From assembly GCA_900473745.1 (NCBI GenBank), contig UCMW01000010.1, positions 1 to 64,000 of the forward strand: a stretch of DNA of 64,000 nt, written 5' to 3'. Every line of letters begins with the position of its first letter. Within the stretch, counting starts at the first letter, position 1. The DNA is from Hyphomicrobiales bacterium. GTDB lineage: Bacteria; Pseudomonadota; Alphaproteobacteria; Rhizobiales; Rhizobiaceae. The notes under the pieces were generated by a model, which was not told the DNA's origin, did no database searches, and saw only the letters and a program-made list of their open reading frames with translations. A program made the translations under genes and the position numbers. This document shows, piece by piece, positions 36,431-46,016 of the stretch.

Positions 36431-37255
36431 GTGAACTTCCCGGATGCAAGCCCGACCGGCGGCCCTGAAGAAGCGACGCACGCAACCCCGAAAATCACGG
36501 TGGTTACTGTTGTTCTAAACGCGCGAGACTTCATAGAAGAGACCATCCGGAGCGTTCTGGACCAGGACTACGAAGATCTGGAATATGTGATCGTTGACGG
36601 CGTATCGAGCGACGGCACGCTTGAGATAATCGATGGCTATAAAAGTCGGATTGATCGCCTCATCGTGGAAAAAGACCGTGGCATATATGATGCGATGAAC
36701 AAGGCGGCGAAGGTCGCTGCCGGCGACTACATCATTTTCATGAATGCCGGGGACGAATTCGCCGGCAGTTCTTCCGTTTCCGAGCTTTGCGCATGCTTGC
36801 TGAATGACGAAACGCTGGTCTACGGCGGCTGGATCGTGAAATATCCTTGGGGACTCGAGCGTTCCGGCAGCCCGGCCCGGCCCGAGGACTTTTGGCAGGG
36901 AATGTTCGTTCAACACCAGTCGGTCATGGTCAAGACGCGGTATCTTCTGGACCATCCTTTCGACCTGACACTGGGACTGGGTGCGGACTACGCGTTCCTG
37001 TTGCAGATTATCAATTCGGACGTGACGATCCGCGAATGCGAGGCCATCGTATCCCGTGTTTCGGCTGGTGGCGCCTCGGATGGCAACCGCAATAGCGTGC
37101 TGGTGGCGCACTGGCATCAGGCGAGACGATACTATCCGGGACTGAAGACGGACTTTCACTACCTGAAGCGGATTGCGAGGGAGCGTCTCGCAGCGGCAGC
37201 AAAAAGATGCCTGCCGGTTTCGCTGGTGAGGCGCATTACCGCATCGAGAGCCTGA
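36431..37255 (+). CDS. GT2 glycosyltransferase (WcaE-like)
   Basis: About 274 residues from GTG 36431 (TTG 36428 adjacent). A GT-A fold is shown by ITVVTVVLNARDFIEETIRSV, the YVIVDGVSSDGT segment and DRGIYDAMNKAAKVAAGDYI, then the metal site in FMNAGDEF. It resembles WcaE/colanic-acid type transferases. It sits between the GDP-fucose genes and the ABC flippase, so a fucosyl or neighbouring linkage is possible. Donor not certain. Confidence 0.85.
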   Translation: MNFPDASPTGGPEEATHATPKITVVTVVLNARDFIEETIRSVLDQDYEDLEYVIVDGVSSDGTLEIIDGYKSRIDRLIVEKDRGIYDAMNKAAKVAAGDYIIFMNAGDEFAGSSSVSELCACLLNDETLVYGGWIVKYPWGLERSGSPARPEDFWQGMFVQHQSVMVKTRYLLDHPFDLTLGLGADYAFLLQIINSDVTIRECEAIVSRVSAGGASDGNRNSVLVAHWHQARRYYPGLKTDFHYLKRIARERLAAAAKRCLPVSLVRRITASRA

Positions 37256-37393
37256 AATTTACGGTCAAGTCCCCCGCCGATGATGCCAACAAAATGAGCG
37301 GTGATTGAGTGCCGACGCTGGAAACTGCCTTCGCTTGCTACTATACCGCCCAGAGCGCATTCGAGGCGACCGATCGCGCGGCTTGGAGTGGCA

Positions 37394-39181
37394 ATGCTGG
37401 ATCGTGAATTCTTGAAACTGCTGCAGCGCCTCTGGCGCCATATTTCCGCTCACAGGAAGCGGCAGCTTCTCATCCTCCTGATCCTCACCTTCGCCTCGGC
37501 TTTCGTGGAAATCCTGAGTATCGGCGCCGTAATCCCGTTTCTCAGTGCACTCACCTCGCCGGACGCCATGTTCCAGAACAGGTTTCTGCAGCCGGTCATC
37601 AGGGCGTTCGAGATCGGCAGCGGACAGCAGCTTGCCCTGTTCCTGACAATTGTCTTCGCTTTGACGGCGCTGGGGGCGGGATTGTTCCGCCTTGCATTTC
37701 TCTGGTATCAGACACGCCTCAGCCATGCGATCGGCGCCGACCTCAGTATTGAGATTTATCGGCGGACACTTTACCAGCCCTACACCGTCCACGTGGCCCG
37801 CAACAGCAGCGAAGTCATCGCCGGTATTTCGAGCAAGGCCAACGGCGTGACAAACGGCATAATCCTGCCGTCTTTGACAATGCTGAGTTCGGTTTTCACG
37901 CTGGTCGCCATTGTCGCCACGATCGCCTATCTCCAGCCAATCATAGCGATTGCCTCCCTGCTGTTTCTTGGCGGCTCCTACGCAATCGTCACGATAATTG
38001 TGAAAGAGCAACTGTCACGCAACAGCCTGTATATAAGCGAAGGCTCCAACAATGTCATCAAGGCGCTACAGGAAGGGCTAGGTGGTATCAGGGATGTGCT
38101 GCTCGACGGCGCGCAGGCGCAATACTCCGCGGTCTATCGGATCGCTGATCAGAAGGTCCGCCGCGCAACCGCCTATGTGCAGATCATCAGCAGCGCGCCA
38201 CGGTATTTGATCGAAGCTCTGGGAATGGTGCTTCTGGCGGCGATTTCTTACACCTTTGTCGGTTCTGGTGAAGGTATAGACAGAACGCTTCCCATTTTGG
38301 GGGCGCTTGCGCTCGGTGCCCAGCGGCTTCTGCCGATCTCGCAGCAGATCTATTCCAGTCTAGCTTTTTTCAGGGCCGGCCGGTCGCCATTGATCGATGT
38401 GCTGGGACTGCTTGATCAACCGCTGCCCTCTTATCTGGCGCAGGCTCCGGCTGAACCACTTACCTTTGAACGCTCCATCGCGTTGCGCGATGTCGGCTTC
38501 GCTTACGGAGTCGACTTACCGCCTGTATTGAAGGGGGTGACGCTTGAAATCCCGAAGGGCACCAGGGTCGGCTTCGTCGGCACGACAGGCAGTGGAAAAA
38601 GCACGTTGCTTGATATCGTCATGGGCCTGCTATTGCCCACGAGTGGCAGCCTCACGATCGACGGAGTGCAGCTTGATGAGGACAATGTGCGGCGATGGCA
38701 GTCGCTGATCGCGCATGTTCCTCAATCGATCTTTCTTTCCGATGCGACCATCGCAGAGAATATCGCCTTCGGCACCAAACCCGAAGATGTCGACATGCGA
38801 TTGGTAATGCGCGCTGCGGAAGAAGCGCAGCTTTCCAGCACGATCGCGTCCATGGAGACCGGCTACCAAACGCTTGTAGGCGAGCGGGGTATACGCCTGT
38901 CGGGGGGGCAGCGCCAGCGCATCGGTATCGCCCGGGCGCTGCACAAGAACGCCCAGATTCTTGTGCTCGACGAGGCTACCAGCGCTCTCGATAACGCGAC
39001 GGAAAGCGCCGTGATGGACGCGTTGAGCAATCTGAAGGGACGGTTGACGATTCTCATGGTTGCGCACCGATTATCGACACTAAACAATTGCGACTTCATC
39101 GTGGAACTGGTTGATGGAGTCGTGTCGCGTACAGGAACCTATAAAGAACTGGTCGGCCCGCAGGTAAAGACAGATCGATGA
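37394..39181 (+). CDS. ABC exporter/flippase, MsbA/PglK-like
   Basis: About 595 residues from ATG 37394; an extended frame to 37301 lacks family similarity. Six membrane helices fill residues 20-310. The nucleotide-binding domain has Walker A GTTGSGKSTLL (about 395), signature LSGGQRQRIGIARAL (about 504) and Walker B ILVLDEATSALD (about 521). Half-size exporters of this kind (PglK, WlaB) flip lipid-linked oligosaccharides. Within this locus that is the most likely job; a lipid or drug exporter is less likely. Its stop overlaps the next start (ATGA). Confidence 0.87.
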   Translation: MLDREFLKLLQRLWRHISAHRKRQLLILLILTFASAFVEILSIGAVIPFLSALTSPDAMFQNRFLQPVIRAFEIGSGQQLALFLTIVFALTALGAGLFRLAFLWYQTRLSHAIGADLSIEIYRRTLYQPYTVHVARNSSEVIAGISSKANGVTNGIILPSLTMLSSVFTLVAIVATIAYLQPIIAIASLLFLGGSYAIVTIIVKEQLSRNSLYISEGSNNVIKALQEGLGGIRDVLLDGAQAQYSAVYRIADQKVRRATAYVQIISSAPRYLIEALGMVLLAAISYTFVGSGEGIDRTLPILGALALGAQRLLPISQQIYSSLAFFRAGRSPLIDVLGLLDQPLPSYLAQAPAEPLTFERSIALRDVGFAYGVDLPPVLKGVTLEIPKGTRVGFVGTTGSGKSTLLDIVMGLLLPTSGSLTIDGVQLDEDNVRRWQSLIAHVPQSIFLSDATIAENIAFGTKPEDVDMRLVMRAAEEAQLSSTIASMETGYQTLVGERGIRLSGGQRQRIGIARALHKNAQILVLDEATSALDNATESAVMDALSNLKGRLTILMVAHRLSTLNNCDFIVELVDGVVSRTGTYKELVGPQVKTDR

Positions 39182-40374
39182 CGCAGGACAATAGAATGAT
39201 ACCTTATGGTCGACAGGACATCTCGCAAGCCGACATCGACTTCGTAATTGACGTCCTCAGATCAGATTTCCTAACACAGGGGCCTCTGGTCGCCCGATTT
39301 GAGGGGACCGTTGCCGACTATTGCGGAGCGCCCTATGGGGTGGCGACGAACAGTGCAACCTCTGCTCTGCATGTGGCATGTCTTGCCCTGGGGATGGGGC
39401 CTGGCGACATGCTGTGGACATCGCCCACTACATTCGTGGCGAGCGCCAATTGTGCGCTGTATTGCGGCGCTGGTGTGGATTTTGTCGATATCGATCCGCA
39501 CACGTACAATATGAGTGTTGAACGACTGGCTGAAAAGCTCTCTGTCGCGGAAAAGGCCGGTACGCTGCCAAAGGTTGTGGTGCCCGTGCACCTTTGCGGT
39601 CAGCCTTGCGACATGCCCGCCATCAAGAGGCTTGCTGACCGCTATGGCTTCAAGATCATCGAAGACGCATCACACGCAGTCGGCGCCAAGTACCGGGTCG
39701 ACGAGAAGGCGGCATTCCTGCCCGTGGGCGATTGCCGCTATAGCGACATCACTGTGTTCAGCTTCCACCCGGTGAAGATCATAACGACGGGGGAGGGCGG
39801 GATCGCTATGACGGGGGACCCTGCCCTGGCCGAGAGGCTGCAACGGTTGCGCAGCCATGGCATCACGAGCGATCGCAGCCAGATGATCGCGATGCCGGAG
39901 TACGAGATCTGGAACTACCAGCAGGTTCTGCTTGGCTACAATTATCGTCTGACCGACATCCAGGCTGCTCTCGGCATCAGCCAGATGACGCGCATCGACG
40001 ACTTTATCCACCGACGGCACGACATCGCAGATCGGTATGACCGGGAGTTTTCGTCGCTGCCGATCCTTACGCCTTGGCAAAGCCCGAACGTCTATTCCAG
40101 CTATCATCTATATGTCGTACGCGTTTCCGCCGCGAATGGCGGGAAAACGCAGCGTCAGGCCTATGACGAACTCCAGGCGAAGGGCGTGAACGTCAACCTT
40201 CACTATATTCCTGTCTATCGGCAGCCCTATTTCCAGGCCATGGGATTCAAGCGTGGCTATTGTCCCGAAGCCGAGGCCTATTTCACGCAGGCACTTAGCA
40301 TTCCAATGTATCCCACGCTGACGGACGACGAACAGGGCCATGTCATCTCCGTCCTTCAGGGGCTCTATAGATGA
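39178..40374 (+). CDS. pseC: UDP-4-amino-4,6-dideoxy-N-acetyl-L-altrosamine transaminase (PseC)
   Basis: 398 residues of the DegT/DnrJ/EryC1 aminotransferase family. IPYGRQDISQADIDFV and FLTQGPLVARFE at the start, EDASHAVGAKY, and the PLP-lysine segment FSFHPVKIITTGEGG are typical PseC. It aminates the 4-keto-L-altrose intermediate of pseudaminic acid synthesis (or the SpsC equivalent). The dehydratase PseB that should supply it is not in the window. It is coupled at both ends by ATGA overlaps. Confidence 0.9.
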   Translation: MTQDNRMIPYGRQDISQADIDFVIDVLRSDFLTQGPLVARFEGTVADYCGAPYGVATNSATSALHVACLALGMGPGDMLWTSPTTFVASANCALYCGAGVDFVDIDPHTYNMSVERLAEKLSVAEKAGTLPKVVVPVHLCGQPCDMPAIKRLADRYGFKIIEDASHAVGAKYRVDEKAAFLPVGDCRYSDITVFSFHPVKIITTGEGGIAMTGDPALAERLQRLRSHGITSDRSQMIAMPEYEIWNYQQVLLGYNYRLTDIQAALGISQMTRIDDFIHRRHDIADRYDREFSSLPILTPWQSPNVYSSYHLYVVRVSAANGGKTQRQAYDELQAKGVNVNLHYIPVYRQPYFQAMGFKRGYCPEAEAYFTQALSIPMYPTLTDDEQGHVISVLQGLYR

Positions 40375-41246
40375 AACTGGCGCTGGGCACCGTACAATTC
40401 GGGCTCAATTACGGCGTTGCGAACAGCGCGGGACAAGTCAGCCTCGTGGAGGCAGGCGCGATCATCGATCTGGCCAGAGCCGCCAATGTCGATGTGATCG
40501 ACACCGCCGCCGCTTATGGCGAAAGTGAGGTCAGCCTCGGGCGCATCGGTGTCGGCGATTTCAGTATCGTCACCAAGCTGCCTCCCACGCCACTGGGAAC
40601 GCAAAAGCCGGCATTGTGGGTGCGGAATCAGATCGAAGCGTCGCTGGCAAGGCTGGGATGCAACTCTGTCTACGGATACCTAATGCACCGGCCCGAGGAG
40701 CTGGACGGTGACAACGGAGACGCGATTGCCGGCGCGTTGCGAGAAATCCGCGAGGATGGTCTGGCTGCAAAGGTCGGTATCTCGATTTATGATCCCGAGC
40801 AGATCGTCCGGGCCGCGCGACGTCTCGATATCGACCTCGTCCAGGCGCCCCTCAACCTGCTCGATAGACGCATTCTCGAAAGCGGCGAGGCCCGCAAACT
40901 GCGGGAGGCGGGCATCGAACTGCATACGCGCTCGGCGTTCCTCCAGGGCCTCCTGCTTTTTGGGCGGGACGCGATTCCCGCCGCATTCGATCGCTGGCGG
41001 CCGTTACTGTCGCGATGGCACGATTGGCTGGAGAGCCATGATGTTTCCGCCACCAGGGCCTGCCTTGATTTCGCCGCTTCGTTTCAGGAGGTTGACCGCG
41101 TCGTCGTCGGCGTCGACACGCAGCGTCAGTTCGCGATGCTTCTTGAGGCAGCTGGGCATGCCGATGAAGGGTCGCATGTCGCTTGGCCAGATATCCGAAC
41201 GGACGACCCTGACCTTATCAATCCCGCCAGATGGAAACTCTCGTGA
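40371..41246 (+). CDS. aldo/keto reductase in a Pse/Sps-type locus
   Basis: 291 residues of the aldo/keto reductase TIM-barrel family. It begins LALGTVQFGLNYGVAN. Catalytic Asp and Tyr lie in DVIDTAAAYGESE, Lys in IVTKLPP and His in YGYLMHRPEEL. It would reduce a carbonyl with NADPH. Genes of this type recur beside pseC/spsF in many genomes but their substrate is not established. Tight coupling (ATGA, GTGA) to pseC and the fusion gene implies a step on the same sugar. Confidence 0.8.
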   Translation: MKLALGTVQFGLNYGVANSAGQVSLVEAGAIIDLARAANVDVIDTAAAYGESEVSLGRIGVGDFSIVTKLPPTPLGTQKPALWVRNQIEASLARLGCNSVYGYLMHRPEELDGDNGDAIAGALREIREDGLAAKVGISIYDPEQIVRAARRLDIDLVQAPLNLLDRRILESGEARKLREAGIELHTRSAFLQGLLLFGRDAIPAAFDRWRPLLSRWHDWLESHDVSATRACLDFAASFQEVDRVVVGVDTQRQFAMLLEAAGHADEGSHVAWPDIRTDDPDLINPARWKLS

Positions 41247-43276
41247 GCCGCAAACTCGTTGCCATTGTACAGGCCCGCATGGGCTCGACGCGTCTGCCAA
41301 ACAAGGTCATGAAAACGATCGAGGGGCGTCCGATGATCGGTCTCCTCCTCGAACGTCTGTCACGCGCGCGGAAGATCGACGCCATCGTCGTGGCAACGTC
41401 CGGCGATATCCGTAACGACCCGCTTGAAGCCTATGTGGAAGAGCTGGGCTTCGCCGTTTTCCGGGGCAGCGAAAACGATGTGCTGGACCGCTATTACCGC
41501 GCGGCTTGCGCTGCCGGCGCGACCGATGTGATGCGCATTACCGGAGATTGCCCTTTTGTCGATCCGGCGCTCGTCGATGAATTCGCAGAGGCCTATCTGC
41601 AGGGAAACAGCGATTATCTGTCTAATATCGCGCCTCCCACCTATGCCGATGGGCTCGATATCGAGGTGTTTTCCTTCGCAGCCCTCGAGCGCGCATGGCA
41701 CGAGGCAAAGGCAGCGCTCGAGCGCGAACATGTTACGCCCTATATTCGGGAGCCGGGCAAGTTTTCCACTGCCAACAAGGCTGCGGAGACGGACTTCTCC
41801 GATCGCCGCTGGACAGTCGACACACCCGAGGATTTCGCGGTTGTGAGCGCGGTCTTCAGCCATTTCCATCCGCGCACGGACTTTTCCTTCGCGGATATTC
41901 TTGAACTCGAGATCCGGAAGCCGGATCTGTTCAAGGCAAACAACACGTTTCAGCGAAACGAGGGCATGACAATGGGCAAGGGGCAGAAACTCTGGCAGCG
42001 GGCGAAGTCCATTATTCCGGGCGGCAACATGCTGCTGTCCAAGCGGGCCGAAATGTTTCTGCCGGACCAGTGGCCGGCCTATTTCTCGAAGTCGAAGGGC
42101 TGCAAGGTCTGGGATCTTGACGGCAGCGAATATACCGATATGTGCATCATGGGCATCGGCACCAACACGCTCGGCTACGGACATCCGGAAGTGGACGAGG
42201 CCGTGATGGAAACGGTGCGTGCAGGTAACATGTCGACGCTCAACTGCCCGGAAGAAGTCTATCTCGCTGAGAAGCTGATCGAGCTCAACCCGTGGGCGGG
42301 CATGGTGCGATTTGCGCGTTCCGGCGGCGAAGCCAACGCGATCGCGATCCGCATCGCCCGCGCCGCCACTGGCCGCGACAAGGTTGCTGTCTGCGGCTAT
42401 CACGGCTGGCACGACTGGTATCTGTCCGCCAATCTCGGCGAGGACGAAAGCCTGGCGGGCCATCTGCTTCCCGGGCTGGAGCCGCGTGGGGTTCCGCGCG
42501 GCCTGCGCGGCACTGTCCTGCCCTTCAACTACAATGACTTCCAGGCGCTTGAGGCGCTGAGCAACGATCACGAGATCGGCGTCATCAAGATGGAAGTGGT
42601 GCGCAACAAGGGTCCGGAAGACAACTTCCTTTACAAGGTGCGCGAGCTTGCGACCCGCAAGGGCATCGTCCTGATCTTCGACGAATGCACATCCGGCTTC
42701 CGCGAAACCTTCGGCGGGCTCTACCAGAAATACGGTGTCGAGCCCGACATGGCCATGTATGGCAAGACGCTGGGGAATGGCTATGCGATCACGGCCACGA
42801 TTGGCCGGACCGAAATCATGCAGGCCGCGCAGGCGACCTTCATCTCCTCGACCTTCTGGACCGAGCGGATCGGGCCGACGGCCGCCCTGAAGACACTCGA
42901 GGTCATGCAGCGCGAGAAGTCCTGGGAAACGATCACCGCCATTGGTCACGATGTGACCAGACGCTGGGAAGCCCTTGCCCACAAGCATGGCCTGTCTATC
43001 ACGACGGCCGGCCTCCCGTCGCTGACGACCTATTCCTTCAACAGCCCGAATGCGCTCGCCTATAAGACCTTCGTCACACAGGAGATGCTAGCAAAGGGCT
43101 ATCTCGCGTCCACAAACTTCTACGCATGCACGGAGCACAAGCCGGAGGTGATCGACGCCTATTTCGAGGCACTCGATCCGATCTATGCCACGATCCGCGA
43201 ATGCGAGGACGGCCGTGACATCATGAGCCTGTTGAAGGGGCCGATATGCCATGCCGGCTTCCGGCGGCTCAACTGA
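41243..43276 (+). CDS. SpsF-type cytidylyltransferase fused to class III aminotransferase
   Basis: About 677 residues from GTG 41243, which overlaps the upstream stop; ATG 41231 is the alternative. Residues 1-235 are an SpsF/CMP-KDO-synthetase-like nucleotidyltransferase (LVAIVQARMGSTRLPNKVM, RITGDCPFVDPALVDE). Residues about 245-677 are a complete glutamate-1-semialdehyde-type PLP aminotransferase (GIGTNTLGYGHPEVDEAV, FDECTSGFRETFGG, Lys in YGKTLGNGYAI). Fusion suggests that amination and CMP activation act on the same nonulosonic acid or its precursor. No frameshift or linker stop is visible. Substrates unknown. Confidence 0.85.
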   Translation: MSRKLVAIVQARMGSTRLPNKVMKTIEGRPMIGLLLERLSRARKIDAIVVATSGDIRNDPLEAYVEELGFAVFRGSENDVLDRYYRAACAAGATDVMRITGDCPFVDPALVDEFAEAYLQGNSDYLSNIAPPTYADGLDIEVFSFAALERAWHEAKAALEREHVTPYIREPGKFSTANKAAETDFSDRRWTVDTPEDFAVVSAVFSHFHPRTDFSFADILELEIRKPDLFKANNTFQRNEGMTMGKGQKLWQRAKSIIPGGNMLLSKRAEMFLPDQWPAYFSKSKGCKVWDLDGSEYTDMCIMGIGTNTLGYGHPEVDEAVMETVRAGNMSTLNCPEEVYLAEKLIELNPWAGMVRFARSGGEANAIAIRIARAATGRDKVAVCGYHGWHDWYLSANLGEDESLAGHLLPGLEPRGVPRGLRGTVLPFNYNDFQALEALSNDHEIGVIKMEVVRNKGPEDNFLYKVRELATRKGIVLIFDECTSGFRETFGGLYQKYGVEPDMAMYGKTLGNGYAITATIGRTEIMQAAQATFISSTFWTERIGPTAALKTLEVMQREKSWETITAIGHDVTRRWEALAHKHGLSITTAGLPSLTTYSFNSPNALAYKTFVTQEMLAKGYLASTNFYACTEHKPEVIDAYFEALDPIYATIRECEDGRDIMSLLKGPICHAGFRRLN

Positions 43277-43307
43277 GGGCGGTCGCGACAGCCCACAGGA
43301 GCAGGCG

Positions 43308-44912
43308 ATGACGGCGAAAAGGATCCTTTTCCGCGCTGACGCTTCCGAAAGGATCGGGAGCGGGCACGTCATGCGCTGCCTCACACTGGCGAACGCCTTG
43401 CGCGCAGAGGCGGCGGAATGCGTCTTCGTGGCCGCCTCCATGCCGGAAAGCCTCGTCAGGCGGGTACAGGCCGCAGGCCATGAGACACTTCTCCTGCCCG
43501 AGGCGACCCCGGTGTCCGATCGGGCGGTTGAGGAGATCTGGGACGAGACGGAACAGTCATGCGACAGCGCCAATTGCCTTGAGGCGATCACAGCCCGCTC
43601 GTTCGACTGGGTAGTCGTCGATCACTACGGGCTTGACCGCATTTGGGAAACGGCCCTTCGCGGCACTGTGCCTCACATCATCGTCATTGACGATCTCGCC
43701 AACCGGTCCCATGATTGCGATCTTCTGCTGGACCAGAATCTCGGGCGCAAGCCGGCGGATTACTACGATCTCGTTCCGCCATCTGCGAAGATACTCGCCG
43801 GCCCGCAGTATGCACTTCTGCGGCCTGAATTCGCCGCTGCCCGGCCTGCCGCCCTGAAGCGGCGGGAAGGTGGGACGCTTTCGCGCCTGCTGATTTCGCT
43901 CGGCGGCTCCGACCCCGATAATCTGACGGGCAGGGTGCTAAGCATTCTGAACGATCTGGTGCTTCCCGAGGGCGCCCGGATCACGGCGGTTCTGGGTGCA
44001 CTTGCCGGTCGGCTTGACGCGGTACGTGCGTTTGCGGGCACGATGCAGTATCCAACGGAGGTTCTCGTCGATGTTCGCGACATGGCGGGGTTGATGTCGG
44101 AATGCGACCTCGCAATCGGAGCTGCTGGCGCGACGGCATGGGAGCGCTGCTGCCTCGGATTGCCAAGCCTCGTGGTCGTGCTGGCGGAGAACCAGAGACC
44201 GGGAGCGGAGGCGCTGGCGCGCGCAGGCCTCGCCACGCTTGTGAGTCTGGAGCCGGAAGAGGCCTTCGCTCCGGAACTGATATCAGCCGTCGAGGCCTAT
44301 CAGCATGACGGACTGGCCGCATCGGTGGACAAGCTGGTCCTTTCGGGGATTGACGGCAAAGGTTGCGCTCGTGTGGTTGAGGAAATTGTACGGATCAGCT
44401 CTTCGAAACCTGTTGCACGGCTCAGGAAAGTCGAATCTGTCGATCTGGGTGTTGTTTTCGACTGGCGCAATGATGAATCCATTCGACGCCATATGCTCTC
44501 GCAGGACGTCATCGACTACTCGGCCCATGTGGCCTGGTTTGAAACCGCGTCTGTAAGCCGTGATCGGCGGTTGCTGATACTGGAATTGGATGGGGTTCCA
44601 TCGGGCTACGTTCATTTCAAGATAGACTGGTACAACTCGACGGCGACCTGGGGCTTTTACAAGGCGCCTTCAGCGCCTATGGGAACTGGTCGCATCTTGG
44701 GCCAACTGGCCCTTGATTTTGCGTTTGATCGCCTTGGGCTGCATAAAGTATGGGCAGAAGTGCTATCCGGCAATGAGGCGTCGGCGAGAATGCACTACGC
44801 CTTGGGTTTCAGGCAGGAAGGGCTGATGCGTCAGGCCTACAAGGTCGCCGGCGAGTATGCCGACGTCGTATACTATGGGCTCTTGAGTCAGGATTGGAAG
44901 CGGGGAGTGTGA
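43308..44912 (+). CDS. pseG: PseG glycosyl-nucleotide hydrolase fused to PseH-like acetyltransferase
   Basis: About 534 residues from ATG 43308, which has AGGAG at 43297-43301. Residues 1-360 are the PseG/SpsG GT-B hydrolase (ILFRADASERIGSGHVMRCL, VVVDHYGLD, ISLGGSDPDN, IGAAGATAWERCCLGLP). Residues about 380-530 are a GNAT domain like PseH (DWRNDESIRRHMLSQD, then the acetyl-CoA site PMGTGRILGQLALDFAF and VLSGNEASARMHYALGF). Together they would N-acetylate the 4-amine and remove UDP in pseudaminic acid synthesis. Usually two genes; here one polypeptide. Confidence 0.9.
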   Translation: MTAKRILFRADASERIGSGHVMRCLTLANALRAEAAECVFVAASMPESLVRRVQAAGHETLLLPEATPVSDRAVEEIWDETEQSCDSANCLEAITARSFDWVVVDHYGLDRIWETALRGTVPHIIVIDDLANRSHDCDLLLDQNLGRKPADYYDLVPPSAKILAGPQYALLRPEFAAARPAALKRREGGTLSRLLISLGGSDPDNLTGRVLSILNDLVLPEGARITAVLGALAGRLDAVRAFAGTMQYPTEVLVDVRDMAGLMSECDLAIGAAGATAWERCCLGLPSLVVVLAENQRPGAEALARAGLATLVSLEPEEAFAPELISAVEAYQHDGLAASVDKLVLSGIDGKGCARVVEEIVRISSSKPVARLRKVESVDLGVVFDWRNDESIRRHMLSQDVIDYSAHVAWFETASVSRDRRLLILELDGVPSGYVHFKIDWYNSTATWGFYKAPSAPMGTGRILGQLALDFAFDRLGLHKVWAEVLSGNEASARMHYALGFRQEGLMRQAYKVAGEYADVVYYGLLSQDWKRGV

Positions 44913-45976
44913 TGCCAGATACGAGCACGCGTAAATCTATCGAGATTGCCGGACGACATATAGGGGCGAACTTTCCTCCTTTTGTCATCGCGGAACTGTC
45001 TGCCAATCACAACGGCCGCATTGATGTTGCGATGCAGATCATCGATGAGGCAAAGAAGGCCGGCGCTGATGCCGTCAAGATACAGACATATCTTCCTGAC
45101 ACAATCACGCTTGAAAGCAGCGGAGAAGCCTTCAAGATCAAGGGTGGCCTCTGGGACGGGCGGACGCTCTACGATCTCTATGAGGAAGCCCACACCCCGT
45201 GGGAATGGCACAAGCCGCTTTTCGATCACGCGCGCAAGGTCGGCATCACCATCTTTTCATCGCCCTTCGACAAGACCGCCATCGATCTTCTTGAGGACCT
45301 GAATGCGCCGGCCTACAAGATCGCGTCCTTCGAGGCGATCGATCACGCGCTGATCCGCTATGCAGCGTCGACCGGCAAGCCCATGATCATCTCCACCGGC
45401 ATGGCCGATGACGAGGAAATCGAAGAGGCGATCGATGCGGCGCGCTCCGGCGGCTGCCGCGATCTCGCGATCCTGCATTGTGTCTCTGGTTATCCCGCCC
45501 CGCCTGAAGACTATAACCTGCGGACCATTCCCGACATGATCGAGCGTTTCGGGCTGGTCACCGGTCTGTCCGACCACACGCTCGACAACACGACCGCGAT
45601 TACCAGCATCGCACTCGGTGCCGCGATCATTGAGAAGCACTTTACGCTCGACCGCAACGGCGGCGGGCCGGATGACAGTTTCTCGCTTGAACCGGCCGAA
45701 ATGAAAGGTCTCTGCGACGGCGCCCGCACGGCCTGGCAGGCCATGGGGCGCGTGGATTACGGCCGGAAATCCAGCGAACAGGGCAATGTGAAGTTCCGTC
45801 GCTCGCTCTATTTCGTAAAAGATCTGCGCGCCGGCGAGACCATCGCCGAAGACAGCATTCGAAGTGTCCGCCCCGGCTATGGCTTGGCGCCCAAGCATCT
45901 CGGTAGCCTGATCGGGCGCAAGGTGAAGACCGATGTGGTCTTCGCGACGCCGGTATCCTGGGACGTGGTGGAATAA
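44912..45976 (+). CDS. pseI: pseudaminic acid synthase
   Basis: 354 residues from ATG 44912, overlapping the previous stop (TGATG). A NeuB-type TIM barrel starts with PFVIAELSANHNGRIDVA and holds GLSDHTLDNTTAITSIALGA and IIEKHFTLDRNGGGPDDSFS, the last being typical of PseI rather than NeuB/LegI. The C-terminal SAF/antifreeze-like domain runs from about residue 290. It condenses the free 6-deoxy-diamino hexose with phosphoenolpyruvate to make the C9 acid. Confidence 0.93.
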   Translation: MPDTSTRKSIEIAGRHIGANFPPFVIAELSANHNGRIDVAMQIIDEAKKAGADAVKIQTYLPDTITLESSGEAFKIKGGLWDGRTLYDLYEEAHTPWEWHKPLFDHARKVGITIFSSPFDKTAIDLLEDLNAPAYKIASFEAIDHALIRYAASTGKPMIISTGMADDEEIEEAIDAARSGGCRDLAILHCVSGYPAPPEDYNLRTIPDMIERFGLVTGLSDHTLDNTTAITSIALGAAIIEKHFTLDRNGGGPDDSFSLEPAEMKGLCDGARTAWQAMGRVDYGRKSSEQGNVKFRRSLYFVKDLRAGETIAEDSIRSVRPGYGLAPKHLGSLIGRKVKTDVVFATPVSWDVVE

Positions 45977-46016
45977 TTCAAGACGGGCGCGCCTTGTCGT
46001 GCCTTCACTGCGAAAG

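Noticed and set aside
41360..42988. 542-residue antisense frame opposite the SpsF-aminotransferase fusion
   Set aside because: Third-position GC bias of the sense gene keeps it open; no recognisable protein features.
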